A stretch of DNA of 64,000 nucleotides from Acinetobacter towneri DSM 14962 = CIP 107472 (GCF_000368785.1 NZ_KB849689.1:487308-551307); one strand, 5' to 3'; shown: positions 50,401 through 61,047, numbered from the stretch's first letter. The notes: generated from the sequence alone by a model not told the origin. Made by a program: numbers and translations.

Positions 50401-51957
50401 TTACATCATCCATTCAATAGGGAATAATGAAACTGTTTTCATCATAAAACGCTGAAACTGTGTGGTTTCAGGATCATGATGATACGTTTGAATACTGCCA
50501 TCTGCCTGATGATCTAACCAAATAATTTGACCGTTTTCGTCTAATTGCAGTTCATACGCAATTTGTGGCAAATAGCGGTCTAAAGATTGAGAAACATCGT
50601 TTTGCAATTGTTCAGACTCTAACACCAAGCCAACTTCGGTATTTAATTTTGCAGAACGAGGATCAAGGTTAAAAGAACCTACAAAGACCATGCCATCTAT
50701 ATCAAAGAATTTGGCATGTAAACTCGAGGCGTTTTTGCCTTTGGCAGGAATTACGTTACCCGTTGCAACTTCATACCAAGTACGCTTTTTTCGTTCAATA
50801 TAAGGCTTAAATTCATATAAACGAATACCTGATTTAAGTAAATCTACGCGATACTGCTGATAAAATGCATGTACCAAAGGCACATCATTGGCTAAAAATG
50901 AATTGGTCAATACACGTATCTGTATTCCTTTTTCAGCCAGTTGAGTGAGTGTTTTAAGACCATCTTCTGTTGGGACAAAATAGGCAGAAACCAGTTCTAA
51001 ATGTTGTTTGGGCTCACCCATTAACTTTAACATTTGTTTGTAAATCAGTTGCTCGCCTTGAGCTGTACCCCGAATTTTATTCGGAGAATCTGCCACAAAA
51101 TGCGCACGTACCCACTGTACAGGATGTTGTTCTAATTTGATGCTGACTTCTTCTTGCGCGTTAGCCACACGTTCACGAATTTTATCTTTATATTTGGCAT
51201 TTAATTCATAGCGATTACGCAATTCTCTCAATTGCAACGCGTTGCCTGTGCCTAATAATTGCTTTACTGAATAGCTTAGTTCGTCATTCCAAAACTCTAA
51301 AAACACGGCATTGGCTTGGGGGACAGCACTGCCATAGAATAGAATATCCATATCAGTAAATTGAAAATTTTCACTGGCATCAAAATATTCACGGCTAATA
51401 TTACGCCCACCTGTCACGGCAATCGCCCCATCGGCAATAATTAGTTTATTGTGCATACGGCGATTGATTTGTTTAAAACGAAACAAATAATCCATCACAC
51501 GAAAATGCCGATATTTGTACGGATTGAAAATTTTTATTTCAAAATTAGGATGCTGAGCAAGCCGTTTTAAGGTTGGATCAAGTTGCGTACCATTTTGATC
51601 ATCAATTAATAAACGAACTTTTACACCACGATCTGCTGCTTTGAGCAGTTCAGCCAACATCAACTGACCAATTAAATCATCTTCCCAAATGTAATATTGT
51701 AAATCTAAATGGTGCTGTGCTTTTTGAATCAAATATAAACGCGAGGCGATACTACTAAAGGCATCATTTAGAGAAAGATACGCTGTTAAATTTTGGGATA
51801 AATGTGCATCAATTTCCTGACCATTCAGCCAATGATCTACATAATGCTCAACAGGGCTATCTTTGCTCGCTTGATTCATCGGTAAACTGCATCCTGTCAG
51901 TAAAATAGCGAAAAAAGCCAACATTCCAAGCCAGTAACAAGGTCTTTGGATCTTCAT
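50401..51957 (-). CDS. Phospholipase D-family lipoprotein, cardiolipin synthase-like
   Basis: The protein has 518 aa. The signal peptide ends in the lipobox LLTGC (Cys23), so it is predicted to be a lipoprotein. Two HKD motifs are seen: MHNKLIIADGAIAVTGGRN and LHAKFFDIDGMVFVGSFNLD. These give a two-domain PLD fold as in ClsC-like cardiolipin synthases, which form cardiolipin from phospholipids. Length and order are typical. It is a single gene facing the glycosylase gene. Confidence 0.88.
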   Translation of the reverse strand: MKIQRPCYWLGMLAFFAILLTGCSLPMNQASKDSPVEHYVDHWLNGQEIDAHLSQNLTAYLSLNDAFSSIASRLYLIQKAQHHLDLQYYIWEDDLIGQLMLAELLKAADRGVKVRLLIDDQNGTQLDPTLKRLAQHPNFEIKIFNPYKYRHFRVMDYLFRFKQINRRMHNKLIIADGAIAVTGGRNISREYFDASENFQFTDMDILFYGSAVPQANAVFLEFWNDELSYSVKQLLGTGNALQLRELRNRYELNAKYKDKIRERVANAQEEVSIKLEQHPVQWVRAHFVADSPNKIRGTAQGEQLIYKQMLKLMGEPKQHLELVSAYFVPTEDGLKTLTQLAEKGIQIRVLTNSFLANDVPLVHAFYQQYRVDLLKSGIRLYEFKPYIERKKRTWYEVATGNVIPAKGKNASSLHAKFFDIDGMVFVGSFNLDPRSAKLNTEVGLVLESEQLQNDVSQSLDRYLPQIAYELQLDENGQIIWLDHQADGSIQTYHHDPETTQFQRFMMKTVSLFPIEWMM

Positions 51958-52065
51958 GATTATTCTTAAGTCATTCTGTATTTATACATGGAGATTATCC
52001 TCATGTTAATGCTTGAAACTCTGAATAGAAAGAGGGTATTGTGAGAGTCTGTTGATATTTTATAA

Positions 52066-53277
<1,212 letters not shown>

Positions 53278-53307
53278 TGAGTAACGCGCTTAAATAAAGA
53301 CCCAACA

Positions 53308-53335
53308 AAAACCAAGCTTCGGCTTGGTTTTTTTA
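53308..53335 (+). terminator. UUCG-loop terminator after frmA
   Basis: AACCAAGC-TTCG-GCTTGGTT followed by T residues. A strong intrinsic terminator that separates frmA from the leader region that follows. Confidence 0.88.
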
Positions 53336-53407
53336 ACCCCTGAATTCGCTAAAACAGCAGCTTAATTTTAATAAATACATCCAATAAAAATTATTTTACA
53401 AAAAGGA

Positions 53408-53436
53408 TTGCCAAACGGAACAATACAGCGTATTTT
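53408..53436 (+). promoter_or_regulatory. Promoter of the aroG leader
   Basis: TTGCCA (53408-53413), a 17-bp spacer and TATTTT (53431-53436) form a plausible sigma-70 promoter. Transcription would begin near 53443, 27 bp before the first leader peptide. Confidence 0.6.
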
Positions 53437-53469
53437 AATTTTAACAGCTCATTTTTTGATGAAAACAAG

Positions 53470-53526
53470 ATGTTAAAGCAACCTTTAATCGCAAACGCTT
53501 ACTATTACTTTTGGCAGTTTCAATGA
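53470..53526 (+). CDS. Leader peptide 1, Tyr/Phe/Trp-rich (attenuation)
   Basis: The 18-codon frame encodes MLKQPLIANAYYYFWQFQ. Five aromatic codons in a row (Tyr-Tyr-Tyr-Phe-Trp), plus one further Phe, stand directly before a set of mutually exclusive hairpins and a terminator. This is the layout of amino-acid-controlled attenuators such as the trp and pheA leaders. Ribosome stalling at these codons when aromatic tRNAs are uncharged would favour read-through into the DAHP synthase gene. Confidence 0.75.
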   Translation: MLKQPLIANAYYYFWQFQ

Positions 53527-53600
53527 TTGCCTGAGTCGCGTTCGGGCAAAAGGTTGCCCACCAGTTGATACCTGATCGGCAACCCTGATCAGGTTTTTTT
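53527..53600 (+). terminator. Attenuator: competing stems and intrinsic terminator
   Basis: TTGCC (53527-53531) can pair with GGCAA (53545-53549). GGGCAA (53544-53549) can instead pair with TTGCCC (53554-53559), and GGTTGCC (53552-53558) with GGCAACC (53578-53584). The terminator is ACCTGATC (53570-53577) with GATCAGGT (53587-53594) plus seven T residues, and its loop contains the GGCAACC segment. The 1:2, 2:3 and 3:4 pairings exclude each other as in classic attenuators. Confidence 0.75.
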
Positions 53601-53644
53601 ATGTCTGGTGTTTTGAATTTTATAGGTTTTTCGGAGATTTAATC

Positions 53645-53749
53645 ATGTACAACGTTAATTATTCATACTTTAGCAACTTTTATTGGTTTTACTTTAGTCA
53701 ATCTATGACTCAAACCTTGCAATCCATTAGCCCCATAACGCTGAAATAA
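53645..53749 (+). CDS. Leader peptide 2, aromatic-rich
   Basis: The 34-codon frame starts MYNVNYSYFSNFYWFYF: five Tyr, four Phe and one Trp in the first 17 residues. GGAG lies eight bases before the ATG. The rest (SQSMTQTLQSISPITLK) is ordinary. It ends 45 bp before the DAHP synthase start, and a 7-bp hairpin directly precedes that gene's Shine-Dalgarno. It may be a second, possibly translational, sensing leader. Its ordinary second half and its place after the terminator are unlike known leaders. Confidence 0.65.
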   Translation: MYNVNYSYFSNFYWFYFSQSMTQTLQSISPITLK

Positions 53750-53755
53750 ATGATC

Positions 53756-53780
53756 GGACTGTAAAAAAGAGAAACAGTCC
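53756..53780 (+). promoter_or_regulatory. Hairpin just upstream of the aroG Shine-Dalgarno
   Basis: GGACTGT (53756-53762) pairs perfectly with ACAGTCC (53774-53780). The Shine-Dalgarno AAAGGA follows at once, and there is no T run. It could couple leader-2 translation to access to the ribosome binding site. Confidence 0.45.
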
Positions 53781-53794
53781 AAAGGAACAGACCA

Positions 53795-54853
53795 ATGAAT
53801 GCTTTAAATACTGCTTTACAACAACAGACCAACAATACTGAAATTAGTTTAAGTTTACCGCATCAACTCAAAGCGCAACTCCCACTTTCATCTGCGCTAA
53901 AACAACAAATCGCACAACATCGACAGATTATTCAGAACATTTTAGCGGGCACAGACCCTCGCTTATTGGTCATTACAGGACCTTGTTCAATTCATGATCC
54001 GCAAGCAGCACTCGAATACGCAGAAAAATTAAAACAATTACAAAGCCAAGTTTCAGATCAAATTTTCTTGGTGATGCGCGCCTATATCGAAAAGCCACGT
54101 ACTACGGTAGGCTGGAAAGGCTTTTTGTATGACCCAGACTTAGATGGCTCTGCAAACATGCAATTAGGCTTAGAAAAATCACGTGAACTGTATCTACAAA
54201 TTATAGAAATGGGTTTACCAATTGCTTCTGAAATTTTAAGCCCAATGGCAACGGGATATTTTGATGATGTACTGGCTTGGGGTGCAATTGGCGCACGTAC
54301 CAGTGAATCACAAATTCACCGTGAAATTTCTAGCGCCATGCCGTATAGCATTGGTTTCAAAAACGGAACTGATGGCTCAATTCAAATTGCATTAGATGCA
54401 ATTCAATCGGCAAGTCATCCACATCAATTCATGGGAATGAGCCAGTCGGGTTTACCTGCTATTTTGTCATCACAAGGTAATCCACACGCGCATTTAATTT
54501 TACGTGGCGCAAATTCAGGGCCAAATTATCAATTGGTAGAAATTGAGAAAATTCAGCAAAAAGCCAAAGGGCAGTTGCCTGCATTGATTATTGACTGTAG
54601 TCACGGTAACAGCCATAAAGACCCACAACAACAACCGCAAGTCTTGCGTACCATTGTGGCAGAACGTGAACAGACGCAAGTCCGTGGCATCATGTTAGAA
54701 AGTCATTTGGTGGATGGAAATCAAAAGATTTCTTGCGAGATGACTTATGGTCAATCTGTTACCGATGGCTGCTTGGGTTGGGATAAGACTGAACAACTGC
54801 TTATTGAGGTCGCTGAAAGCTTAAATCGTCAGGTTTTGGCTAAAACTGCATAA
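53795..54853 (+). CDS. aroG: 3-deoxy-7-phosphoheptulonate (DAHP) synthase, class I-alpha
   Basis: The 352-aa enzyme joins phosphoenolpyruvate and erythrose 4-phosphate, the first step of aromatic amino acid synthesis. Seen motifs: LLVITGPCSIHDPQAALEYA, then YIEKPRTTVGWKGFLYDPD, ARTSESQIHRE, LIIDCSHGNSHKDP and YGQSVTDGCLGWD. Length equals E. coli AroF/G/H. Which amino acid inhibits it cannot be read safely. The tandem aromatic leaders upstream indicate control by attenuation. Confidence 0.93.
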   Translation: MNALNTALQQQTNNTEISLSLPHQLKAQLPLSSALKQQIAQHRQIIQNILAGTDPRLLVITGPCSIHDPQAALEYAEKLKQLQSQVSDQIFLVMRAYIEKPRTTVGWKGFLYDPDLDGSANMQLGLEKSRELYLQIIEMGLPIASEILSPMATGYFDDVLAWGAIGARTSESQIHREISSAMPYSIGFKNGTDGSIQIALDAIQSASHPHQFMGMSQSGLPAILSSQGNPHAHLILRGANSGPNYQLVEIEKIQQKAKGQLPALIIDCSHGNSHKDPQQQPQVLRTIVAEREQTQVRGIMLESHLVDGNQKISCEMTYGQSVTDGCLGWDKTEQLLIEVAESLNRQVLAKTA

Positions 54854-54871
54854 AAAATAAAACTCCAGAAA

Positions 54872-54903
54872 CCCAAAAAACCTGAAATTTCAGGTTTTTT
54901 GGG
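54872..54903. terminator. Palindromic terminator after aroG
   Basis: CCCAAAAAACCTGAAA with its perfect complement TTTCAGGTTTTTTGGG. It is bidirectional and serves both aroG and the convergent MFS gene. Confidence 0.85.
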
Positions 54904-54976
54904 TGGGAGAGTATTTAAAAATCAACTCTTCTTAGATTAGTTTTTAAAATAACAATTCTTTTGCTGCTATTAAAAA

Positions 54977-56167
54977 CTAAGCCTGAATATCTGCATTAGG
55001 TTGTTTAGCCACAACAAATTTATAGAAAATTAAACTGATTAAGGTCACAACAGCACAGAGCAAATACGCTGCGGTATAGTCATAACCCGCAATAATCCAA
55101 CCTAGAATTAACGCGCCTAAGGCGATACCAATATCGTAACAACAAAAATACGTAGATGTGGCATGACCAATACGATCTTTAGGGGAGCGTTGAATTGAAA
55201 TGGTTTGCAGGCAAGGTTGGGCAGACCCGAACCCTACACCAATTAATGCAGCAGCCAACATAAAACCGAATACACTGTGTACCTGACTCAAGACAATTAA
55301 TCCTAAAGCAAATAATATAATTGCAGGATAAATCACATAACTCGCCCCTTTACGATCATAAATTTTGCCTGTAATTGGGCGCAAAATCATCATCGAAACT
55401 GCAAATATCACGAAGAATAAACTCGCATAAGACAGCATATTGCGTGATTCTGCAAAGGTGGAAATAAATGACATAATACTGGCATACGCGAAAGAAACCA
55501 TCATCGCCATGAGTGATACAGGAATTGCTTTTTTCTCTATAAAATCTTGAAGCCCTAATTTACGTTTAGGTGTTGTTTCAGTTTTTACTTTTTGGGTCGC
55601 AATTGGAATCATTAAACAGAAGGCGAAACCTACCCAAACACTGACGGATAGTAAGGTAGAAATACTGGCATAAGAAACACTTTGAATCAGACTTAAACCA
55701 ATTAAAGGTCCCAATACAATCCCTAAATTTACTGACACCAAAAAATAGCCCATACCTTCACCTTTGCGACTGTCTGGAATAAAGTTATTGGCAATAGGGA
55801 CGGTAACTGTGGTGACAATGCTGAACCAAATCCCATGTAAAAAACGCAGTACGAGTAGAAACAGTAAACTATCTACAAAAATGTATGCCACGCTACACAG
55901 ACAAAACATGATTTCAGAAACATATAAGGTTTTCTTTACACCAAATTTTTCAATAATCAAACCGCTAAATGGGCGAATCGCGATTGCAGATAACATAAAC
56001 AAAGTCATGGCTAAACCTGCCTGTGACAAGCTACCACCCAACTCATTCACAATATAAATAGGCAAAATTGTCGTTTGCGCAAAATAAAATATGAATAAGA
56101 ACAAGTTATTGAATAAGCAGAGAATAAACGACTTATTCCATAAATGTTCGACATTTATAGCTGACAT
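54977..56167 (-). CDS. MFS transporter (sugar/drug efflux type)
   Basis: The 396-aa inner-membrane protein has about 12 hydrophobic helices and the MFS loop motifs RPFSGLIIEKFGVKKT (loop 2-3) and RPITGKIYDRKGASYV (loop 8-9), typical of major facilitator proteins. Two halves joined by a basic loop (TQKVKTETTPKRKLGLQ). It belongs to a YhhS/SetA-like or drug-efflux subgroup; substrate unknown. The region 56168-56400 upstream is A+T-rich and holds its promoter but no gene. Confidence 0.88.
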   Translation of the reverse strand: MSAINVEHLWNKSFILCLFNNLFLFIFYFAQTTILPIYIVNELGGSLSQAGLAMTLFMLSAIAIRPFSGLIIEKFGVKKTLYVSEIMFCLCSVAYIFVDSLLFLLVLRFLHGIWFSIVTTVTVPIANNFIPDSRKGEGMGYFLVSVNLGIVLGPLIGLSLIQSVSYASISTLLSVSVWVGFAFCLMIPIATQKVKTETTPKRKLGLQDFIEKKAIPVSLMAMMVSFAYASIMSFISTFAESRNMLSYASLFFVIFAVSMMILRPITGKIYDRKGASYVIYPAIILFALGLIVLSQVHSVFGFMLAAALIGVGFGSAQPCLQTISIQRSPKDRIGHATSTYFCCYDIGIALGALILGWIIAGYDYTAAYLLCAVVTLISLIFYKFVVAKQPNADIQA

Positions 56168-56403
56168 AACTTAAACCTATATATGGTGAGTGGAGTAGCG
56201 TGCAATGTGTACTTTGTTATACAGATGCTTTGTTATTGGAAGTCATCACACAGTAAGATCATGCAAAAAATAATAAACCTATTTGTGTGAAAAGTATAGT
56301 TATTTAATAAAATTAAAACTAAAATTAGATTTTAATTCTATTTTTTTAATTGTTTTATCAAATAAAGATAATTTTATTTATTTCGCAAATTGCAATGCAA
56401 AAA

Positions 56404-56425
56404 AAATCAGCCGAAGCTGATTTCT
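56404..56425 (-). terminator. Terminator of gcvH
   Basis: AAATCAGC-CGAA-GCTGATTT; on the minus strand it reads as a UUCG-loop stem followed by a T run, 38 bp after the gcvH stop. Confidence 0.82.
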
Positions 56426-56461
56426 TTGAATTTGAGCGATTAAACACTACAAATTTAAGGC

Positions 56462-56836
56462 TTATAAGCCAGATTCATAGTCCGCACTTGATAAAAGCTG
56501 TTCCACATCTGCCATATTGTCTGGCTTGATTTTATAAATCCAGCCTTTGCCATACGGTTCATCATTTACAAAGTCAGGGTCATCGTCTAAATTGCTATTT
56601 ACTTCAACTACTTCGCCTGAAACAGGGGCGTGAATATCTGAAGCTGTTTTAACAGACTCAACCACACCTGCTTGTTCACCCGCAATTACTTTTTGACCAA
56701 CTTCAGGTGCTTCTACATAGACCAAATCACCTAAAGCATCTTGTGCGTGGTCTGAAATGCCTGTGACGACCAAATCACCTTCAATACGCACCCATTCATG
56801 TGTTTTTGCATATTTTAATTCCGCTGGGTGATTCAT
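56462..56836 (-). CDS. gcvH: Glycine cleavage system H protein
   Basis: The 124-aa lipoyl carrier of the glycine cleavage system has the lipoylation site at the Lys of [17 protein letters not shown], preceded by [14 protein letters not shown]. Length and sequence order are typical. It is not next to gcvT or gcvP here, and no glycine riboswitch is visible in the 71 bp before it. It lies behind an AraC-type regulator gene on the same strand. Confidence 0.95.
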   Translation of the reverse strand: MNHPAELKYAKTHEWVRIEGDLVVTGISDHAQDALGDLVYVEAPEVGQKVIAGEQAGVVESVKTASDIHAPVSGEVVEVNSNLDDDPDFVNDEPYGKGWIYKIKPDNMADVEQLLSSADYESGL

Positions 56837-56907
56837 TTGATAACTCCTTAAATTGTATCGAATCTTTTTGCCATGTTTTATACATGCTTTTTGCTAAAAA
56901 CAAAAGT

Positions 56908-57936
56908 TTATAAATACGGATCTTTACGCCAATTGCTCGGACTGCGTCCACTCCAGCGTTTAAAAGCACGACTAAAATTTGCCACATCGCTATAACCCAA
57001 TTCATCGGCAATTTGTTCTAGCGTGTAGTCTGTACGGGAAAGCAGGGAAGTTGCATGCCGATAACGTACTTCATCGACCAAGTTTGAAAATGAAGTACCT
57101 TCTGCAGCCAGTTGACGTTTGAGTGTGCGGTCGGACATGTGTAGATAGTCGGCAACATTTTCAATGCTTAAATAATGCTGTTCTGCGTGGGTTAAAATAT
57201 CACGTACTCGCATAGAAATGCGGCGACGTTCACCTAAAGCAGAAAGTTCGGCTTCACATTGATTAATCGCAATTTGACTGGCAATAGGATCGGCATTAAT
57301 CATTTTTAAGCCTAGATATTGCTTGTCAAAACTTAAACCTAAATACGGCTGATCAAAACGGAATTGATGATAAGGAAATTTCGAAAAATACTGATCAAAA
57401 CCTGCAGGTTTAGGAAAGTCAAAATCGACTTCACCTGTAAAGTGTTCGGTACCTGTCATGGCTTTACTCATGGTAATCATGCCAATAATTAAAGCGATGG
57501 CAATTTCTGTGCGTAAAGGTTCCATGTGAATATCACACTGCAATTGCAGACTGGCTTTTTCACCAAAAGTTGAGAAAAACAATTGTAAAAAGGGCATACG
57601 CAGTTGAATAAAACGATTGGCTAAAATCAACGCATCACTAATTTCATGCGCAGTCATAATCGCATAGCCAATAAAGCCATGAATGGAAATGCGCATTTGC
57701 GTACCAAGATGATAACCGAGCGTCGATTCGCCTGTAAGTTTTAAAGCATGTTTAACCAACTCATTGGCAATAGGTGTAGGAATACGACATTCTGGGTCTG
57801 CCAACATTTCGCTATTGAGTTGAAATGGTGCAAATAAGGTATCTGCGTTATAACCCCAACGGGATACAACATCCAAAACCAATAAGCCATAAACCCCTGG
57901 AACACCTTGTTCCTGACGTGCTGATATTGTTTTCAT
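56908..57936 (-). CDS. AraC-family regulator (OruR/ArgR-like N-terminus)
   Basis: The 342-aa protein has a PF12625-type N-terminal sensing domain (GESTLGYHLGTQMRISIHGF, then IGYAIMTAHEISDALILANR) and a C-terminal AraC DNA-binding pair: IENVADYLHMSDRTLKRQLA and LEQIADELGYSDVANFSRAF. Ligand is unknown. It is 71 bp upstream of gcvH and may be transcribed with it or separately. Confidence 0.9.
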   Translation of the reverse strand: MKTISARQEQGVPGVYGLLVLDVVSRWGYNADTLFAPFQLNSEMLADPECRIPTPIANELVKHALKLTGESTLGYHLGTQMRISIHGFIGYAIMTAHEISDALILANRFIQLRMPFLQLFFSTFGEKASLQLQCDIHMEPLRTEIAIALIIGMITMSKAMTGTEHFTGEVDFDFPKPAGFDQYFSKFPYHQFRFDQPYLGLSFDKQYLGLKMINADPIASQIAINQCEAELSALGERRRISMRVRDILTHAEQHYLSIENVADYLHMSDRTLKRQLAAEGTSFSNLVDEVRYRHATSLLSRTDYTLEQIADELGYSDVANFSRAFKRWSGRSPSNWRKDPYL

Positions 57937-58163
57937 GCATGTTCCATTGCATTTGCTAATTTTATTTTAATTTGCCTTAGCGACTGTCATCTATGCATAT
58001 CTTAGTTTGCCAAACGGCGACATAAGAACGTAGATGACATATTGCATCTTGGCATGAAAATTAAAGAAATTCTATGGAAATTGTTAGACAAAACAGGCTT
58101 TGACTATATGCGATAAATCTGCATTTCATCAAAGCCTGAGTTACAGCAAAGTTGCTGGAGATG

Positions 58164-60023
58164 CTAATTTTTATCAGTCGATGGTTTTACGATTTTATCT
58201 TGTTCAATTAAAAAACCACCTGTTTGACGCTGCCAAAGTTGTGCATAAATTCCGTTCATAGCCACCAGTTCATCATGCGTACCTTGTTCTGCAATACGTC
58301 CTTGATCGAGCACAATTAAACGATCCATTTGTGCAATGGTAGATAGTCTGTGTGCAATCGCGATTACAGTTTTACCTTGCATGAGTTCATCGAGGCTCGA
58401 TTGAATTGCCGCTTCAACCTCAGAGTCGAGCGCACTGGTGGCTTCATCTAAAATTAAAATAGGTGCATCTTTTAAGAAAACACGGGCAATGGCAATACGT
58501 TGACGTTGTCCACCTGAAAGTTTAACACCCCGTTCGCCCACGTAGGCTTCATAGCCTTTTTTGCCACGTAAATCGGTCAATTGTGGAATAAATTCTTCGG
58601 CTTTGGCTTTGCGTACAGCTTCAAACATTTCTGCATCAGTCGCGTCAGGACGACCATATTTAATATTTTCAGCCACAGTACGGTGTAATAGCGAAGTATC
58701 TTGAGTGACAAGTGCAATATTTTTACGCAAACTGTCTTGGGTTACATCTTCAATATTTTGCCCATCAATCATAATTGAGCCGTGTTTGAGCTCATAAAAA
58801 TGTAAAAGCAATTGAATTAAGGTCGATTTACCTGCGCCTGAACGTCCCACGATACCAATTTTTTCGCCTGCACGAATATGCAGATTAAACTGATCAATCA
58901 CGTTTTTACTGTTATAAGCAAAACTGACATCTTTAAACTGAATTTCGCCCTGAGCAACTTGTAATGGTTTTGCATCGGCTTTGTCTTGAATCGCAATTGG
59001 ACGTCCGAGAGTTTTCATACCATCTTGAATGGTGCCGACATTTTCAAACAGGGCAGAGGTCTGCCACATCATAAACTCGGCAATACTGTTGAGTTTAAGA
59101 ATCATGGCTGTAGTGGCAGCAATAATCCCCAATTCTGCACGGCCATTTAACCAGAGCCAAATTGCTGTACCTAAAACGCCCACATACAACACCACGCTTA
59201 ATAAATTGATGCTGATTTCATATTGAGCGCCCAAACGCATTTGTTTATAAACCGTCAACATAAACTCTTGCATCGACGCTTTGGCATATTGGCTTTCGCG
59301 ACCTGCATGCGCAAATAATTTTACGGTTTGAATATTGGTATAAGCATCGGTCACGCGTCCTGTCATCACCGCACGTGCATCGGCTTGTTCATTAGATACT
59401 TTGCTCAAACGCGGAATAAAATAAGCTGCTGCAAGAATAAATAAAGCCAACCATAGCAATAACGGCAAAATGAGCATTGGAGAAATTGCGCCCAATACCA
59501 GACTAATCGTAATAAAGTAAATGAATACATAGGCAAGCATATCGCCCAAAATGACCCAAAACTCACGTACTGCTAAGGCGGTTTGCATGACTTTGGCAGA
59601 GAGTCTTCCTGCAAAATCATTATGGAAAAAATCCAGACTTTGTTGCAACATTAAATTGTGGAAACGCCAACGCAAACGCATTGGAAAACCACTGTATAAT
59701 ATTTGATGCTTCACAATTGACTGCGCACTGGCAAAAAAGATATTGGCCAATAAAATACAAAACAGCAAAGTAAGGTTCTGCTGATGTTGCGCAAGGAAAG
59801 TATCTGGCTGACTTTGACTAAGCCATGTGACTAAATCGCCAATTTTTGCATATAGCAAAGCTTCAAAGCTGGCAGCGCCTGCAGTACATAAAACCAATAA
59901 CAATAAATATGGACGTACACCTGAAGCTGCTTGCCAAACAAAGGCAAAAAACGTGGTTGGCAAGGGTTCGGTCAAACCTTTATTTGGATAAGGATCTATA
60001 AGTTTCTCGAACCACTTGAGCAT
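58164..60023 (-). CDS. ABC exporter, fused membrane and ATPase domains
   Basis: The 619-aa half-transporter has six membrane helices in residues about 25-330. The nucleotide-binding domain shows Walker A GIVGRSGAGKST, signature LSGGQRQRIAIAR, Walker B ILILDEATSALDSE and switch His in IAIAHRLSTI. It functions as a homo- or heterodimer of the MsbA/multidrug type; substrate unknown. No operon partner is adjacent. Confidence 0.92.
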   Translation of the reverse strand: MLKWFEKLIDPYPNKGLTEPLPTTFFAFVWQAASGVRPYLLLLVLCTAGAASFEALLYAKIGDLVTWLSQSQPDTFLAQHQQNLTLLFCILLANIFFASAQSIVKHQILYSGFPMRLRWRFHNLMLQQSLDFFHNDFAGRLSAKVMQTALAVREFWVILGDMLAYVFIYFITISLVLGAISPMLILPLLLWLALFILAAAYFIPRLSKVSNEQADARAVMTGRVTDAYTNIQTVKLFAHAGRESQYAKASMQEFMLTVYKQMRLGAQYEISINLLSVVLYVGVLGTAIWLWLNGRAELGIIAATTAMILKLNSIAEFMMWQTSALFENVGTIQDGMKTLGRPIAIQDKADAKPLQVAQGEIQFKDVSFAYNSKNVIDQFNLHIRAGEKIGIVGRSGAGKSTLIQLLLHFYELKHGSIMIDGQNIEDVTQDSLRKNIALVTQDTSLLHRTVAENIKYGRPDATDAEMFEAVRKAKAEEFIPQLTDLRGKKGYEAYVGERGVKLSGGQRQRIAIARVFLKDAPILILDEATSALDSEVEAAIQSSLDELMQGKTVIAIAHRLSTIAQMDRLIVLDQGRIAEQGTHDELVAMNGIYAQLWQRQTGGFLIEQDKIVKPSTDKN

Positions 60024-60444
60024 ACGATGTTACCTTGATGACTAAACCTAAATTTAAAGATAGATAAATTTAAGACAGTAAAAACAAAAACTTAGGATAA
60101 AGTTAAGAGCATTCCTGTGAATATTTCTTAACTTATAGTGATACAGCTTGTAGGTCTAGTTTACGCCATAACACAGCAAATGTTGAAAATAGAAATATAG
60201 ATGATTAATTTGCATACAAAATCACGTTATAGATTCACTTTTATACATAAAGCTGCAACACATCAAAAATTATCCATCCACAAAAAGCGTATTGGTTCAC
60301 ATTTTTAATGATATTTCATCGAACCAATAGCATATAAACATTTAATTTTAATGAAAAAATTAATTTAAATTCAACATTGATTGCTATAATCACGCCCATT
60401 TTTAGCACAACCGTGCTGTAAATTGGTTTTAAGTTGATATTTTT
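60024..60444. other. 421-bp intergenic region with extended -10 promoter
   Basis: No gene is seen. TTGCTATAAT at 60381-60390 is an extended -10 promoter (TG-n-TATAAT) about 55 bp before the DUF2147 gene. The ABC exporter promoter must lie in the left part. The remaining sequence is A+T-rich with no clear structure. Confidence 0.5.
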
Positions 60445-60903
60445 ATGATGCGTAATTTTTTAGGTGCAATTGCACTATATTTGGGATTTATTTTTCCTGC
60501 TCAAGCCATGCCATTTGATCCATTGATTGGTACATGGAAAGTCATTGATGATCATACAGGGCATTATGTTGCAGAAATTGTGATTCGTAAGAACTCTAAA
60601 ACTTCGGAATATAGTGCTGTAATTACTCGAAATTTGTTATCGGTAGGCACAATTCAATTAGAGGTATGCAGTAAATGCCAAGGCAACTTAAAGAATCAGC
60701 CCATAAAAGGCATGCAGGCATTAGAAGGCTTAGTGGCAAATTCAAATCCGAAACAATTTTCGCAAGGACAATGGATTAACCCGAAAGATGGTTATGTCTA
60801 TAAAATTGATGCTCAATTAAATGCGGCGAATAATCAAATGAAAGTATATGGCAAAGCCAAGAGCGCGAATGCGATTAGCACGATGACTTGGAAAAAACTT
60901 TAA
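60445..60903 (+). CDS. Secreted DUF2147 protein
   Basis: The 152-aa product has a signal peptide (MRNFLGAIALYLGFIFPAQA). The mature domain begins FDPLIGTWKVIDDHTGHYVA and ends with strands (GYVYKIDAQLNAANNQMKVY), the lipocalin-like DUF2147 pattern (P.GtW...d...g...a.v.i). Exported to the periplasm. Function of the family is unknown. ATG 60448 is an alternative start. Confidence 0.85.
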   Translation: MMRNFLGAIALYLGFIFPAQAMPFDPLIGTWKVIDDHTGHYVAEIVIRKNSKTSEYSAVITRNLLSVGTIQLEVCSKCQGNLKNQPIKGMQALEGLVANSNPKQFSQGQWINPKDGYVYKIDAQLNAANNQMKVYGKAKSANAISTMTWKKL

Positions 60904-60925
60904 CAGATTGTACGGCGTATTTTTG

Positions 60926-60957
60926 AAGCTACTTGATTGAAAGATTGAGTAGCTTTT
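60926..60957 (+). terminator. Terminator of the DUF2147 gene
   Basis: AAGCTACT (60926-60933) pairs with AGTAGCTT (60948-60955), followed by T residues. Confidence 0.78.
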
Positions 60958-61047
60958 TATCTTTTTGTGAATGATAAGATAAATTGAGACACCGAACACT
61001 CAAAATAAACCCATATATATCAATTGCTTAATATATTCATGTTATTC

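Noticed and set aside
56837..56907. Glycine riboswitch before gcvH
   Set aside because: The gap is only 71 bp and shows none of the tandem aptamer structure expected.
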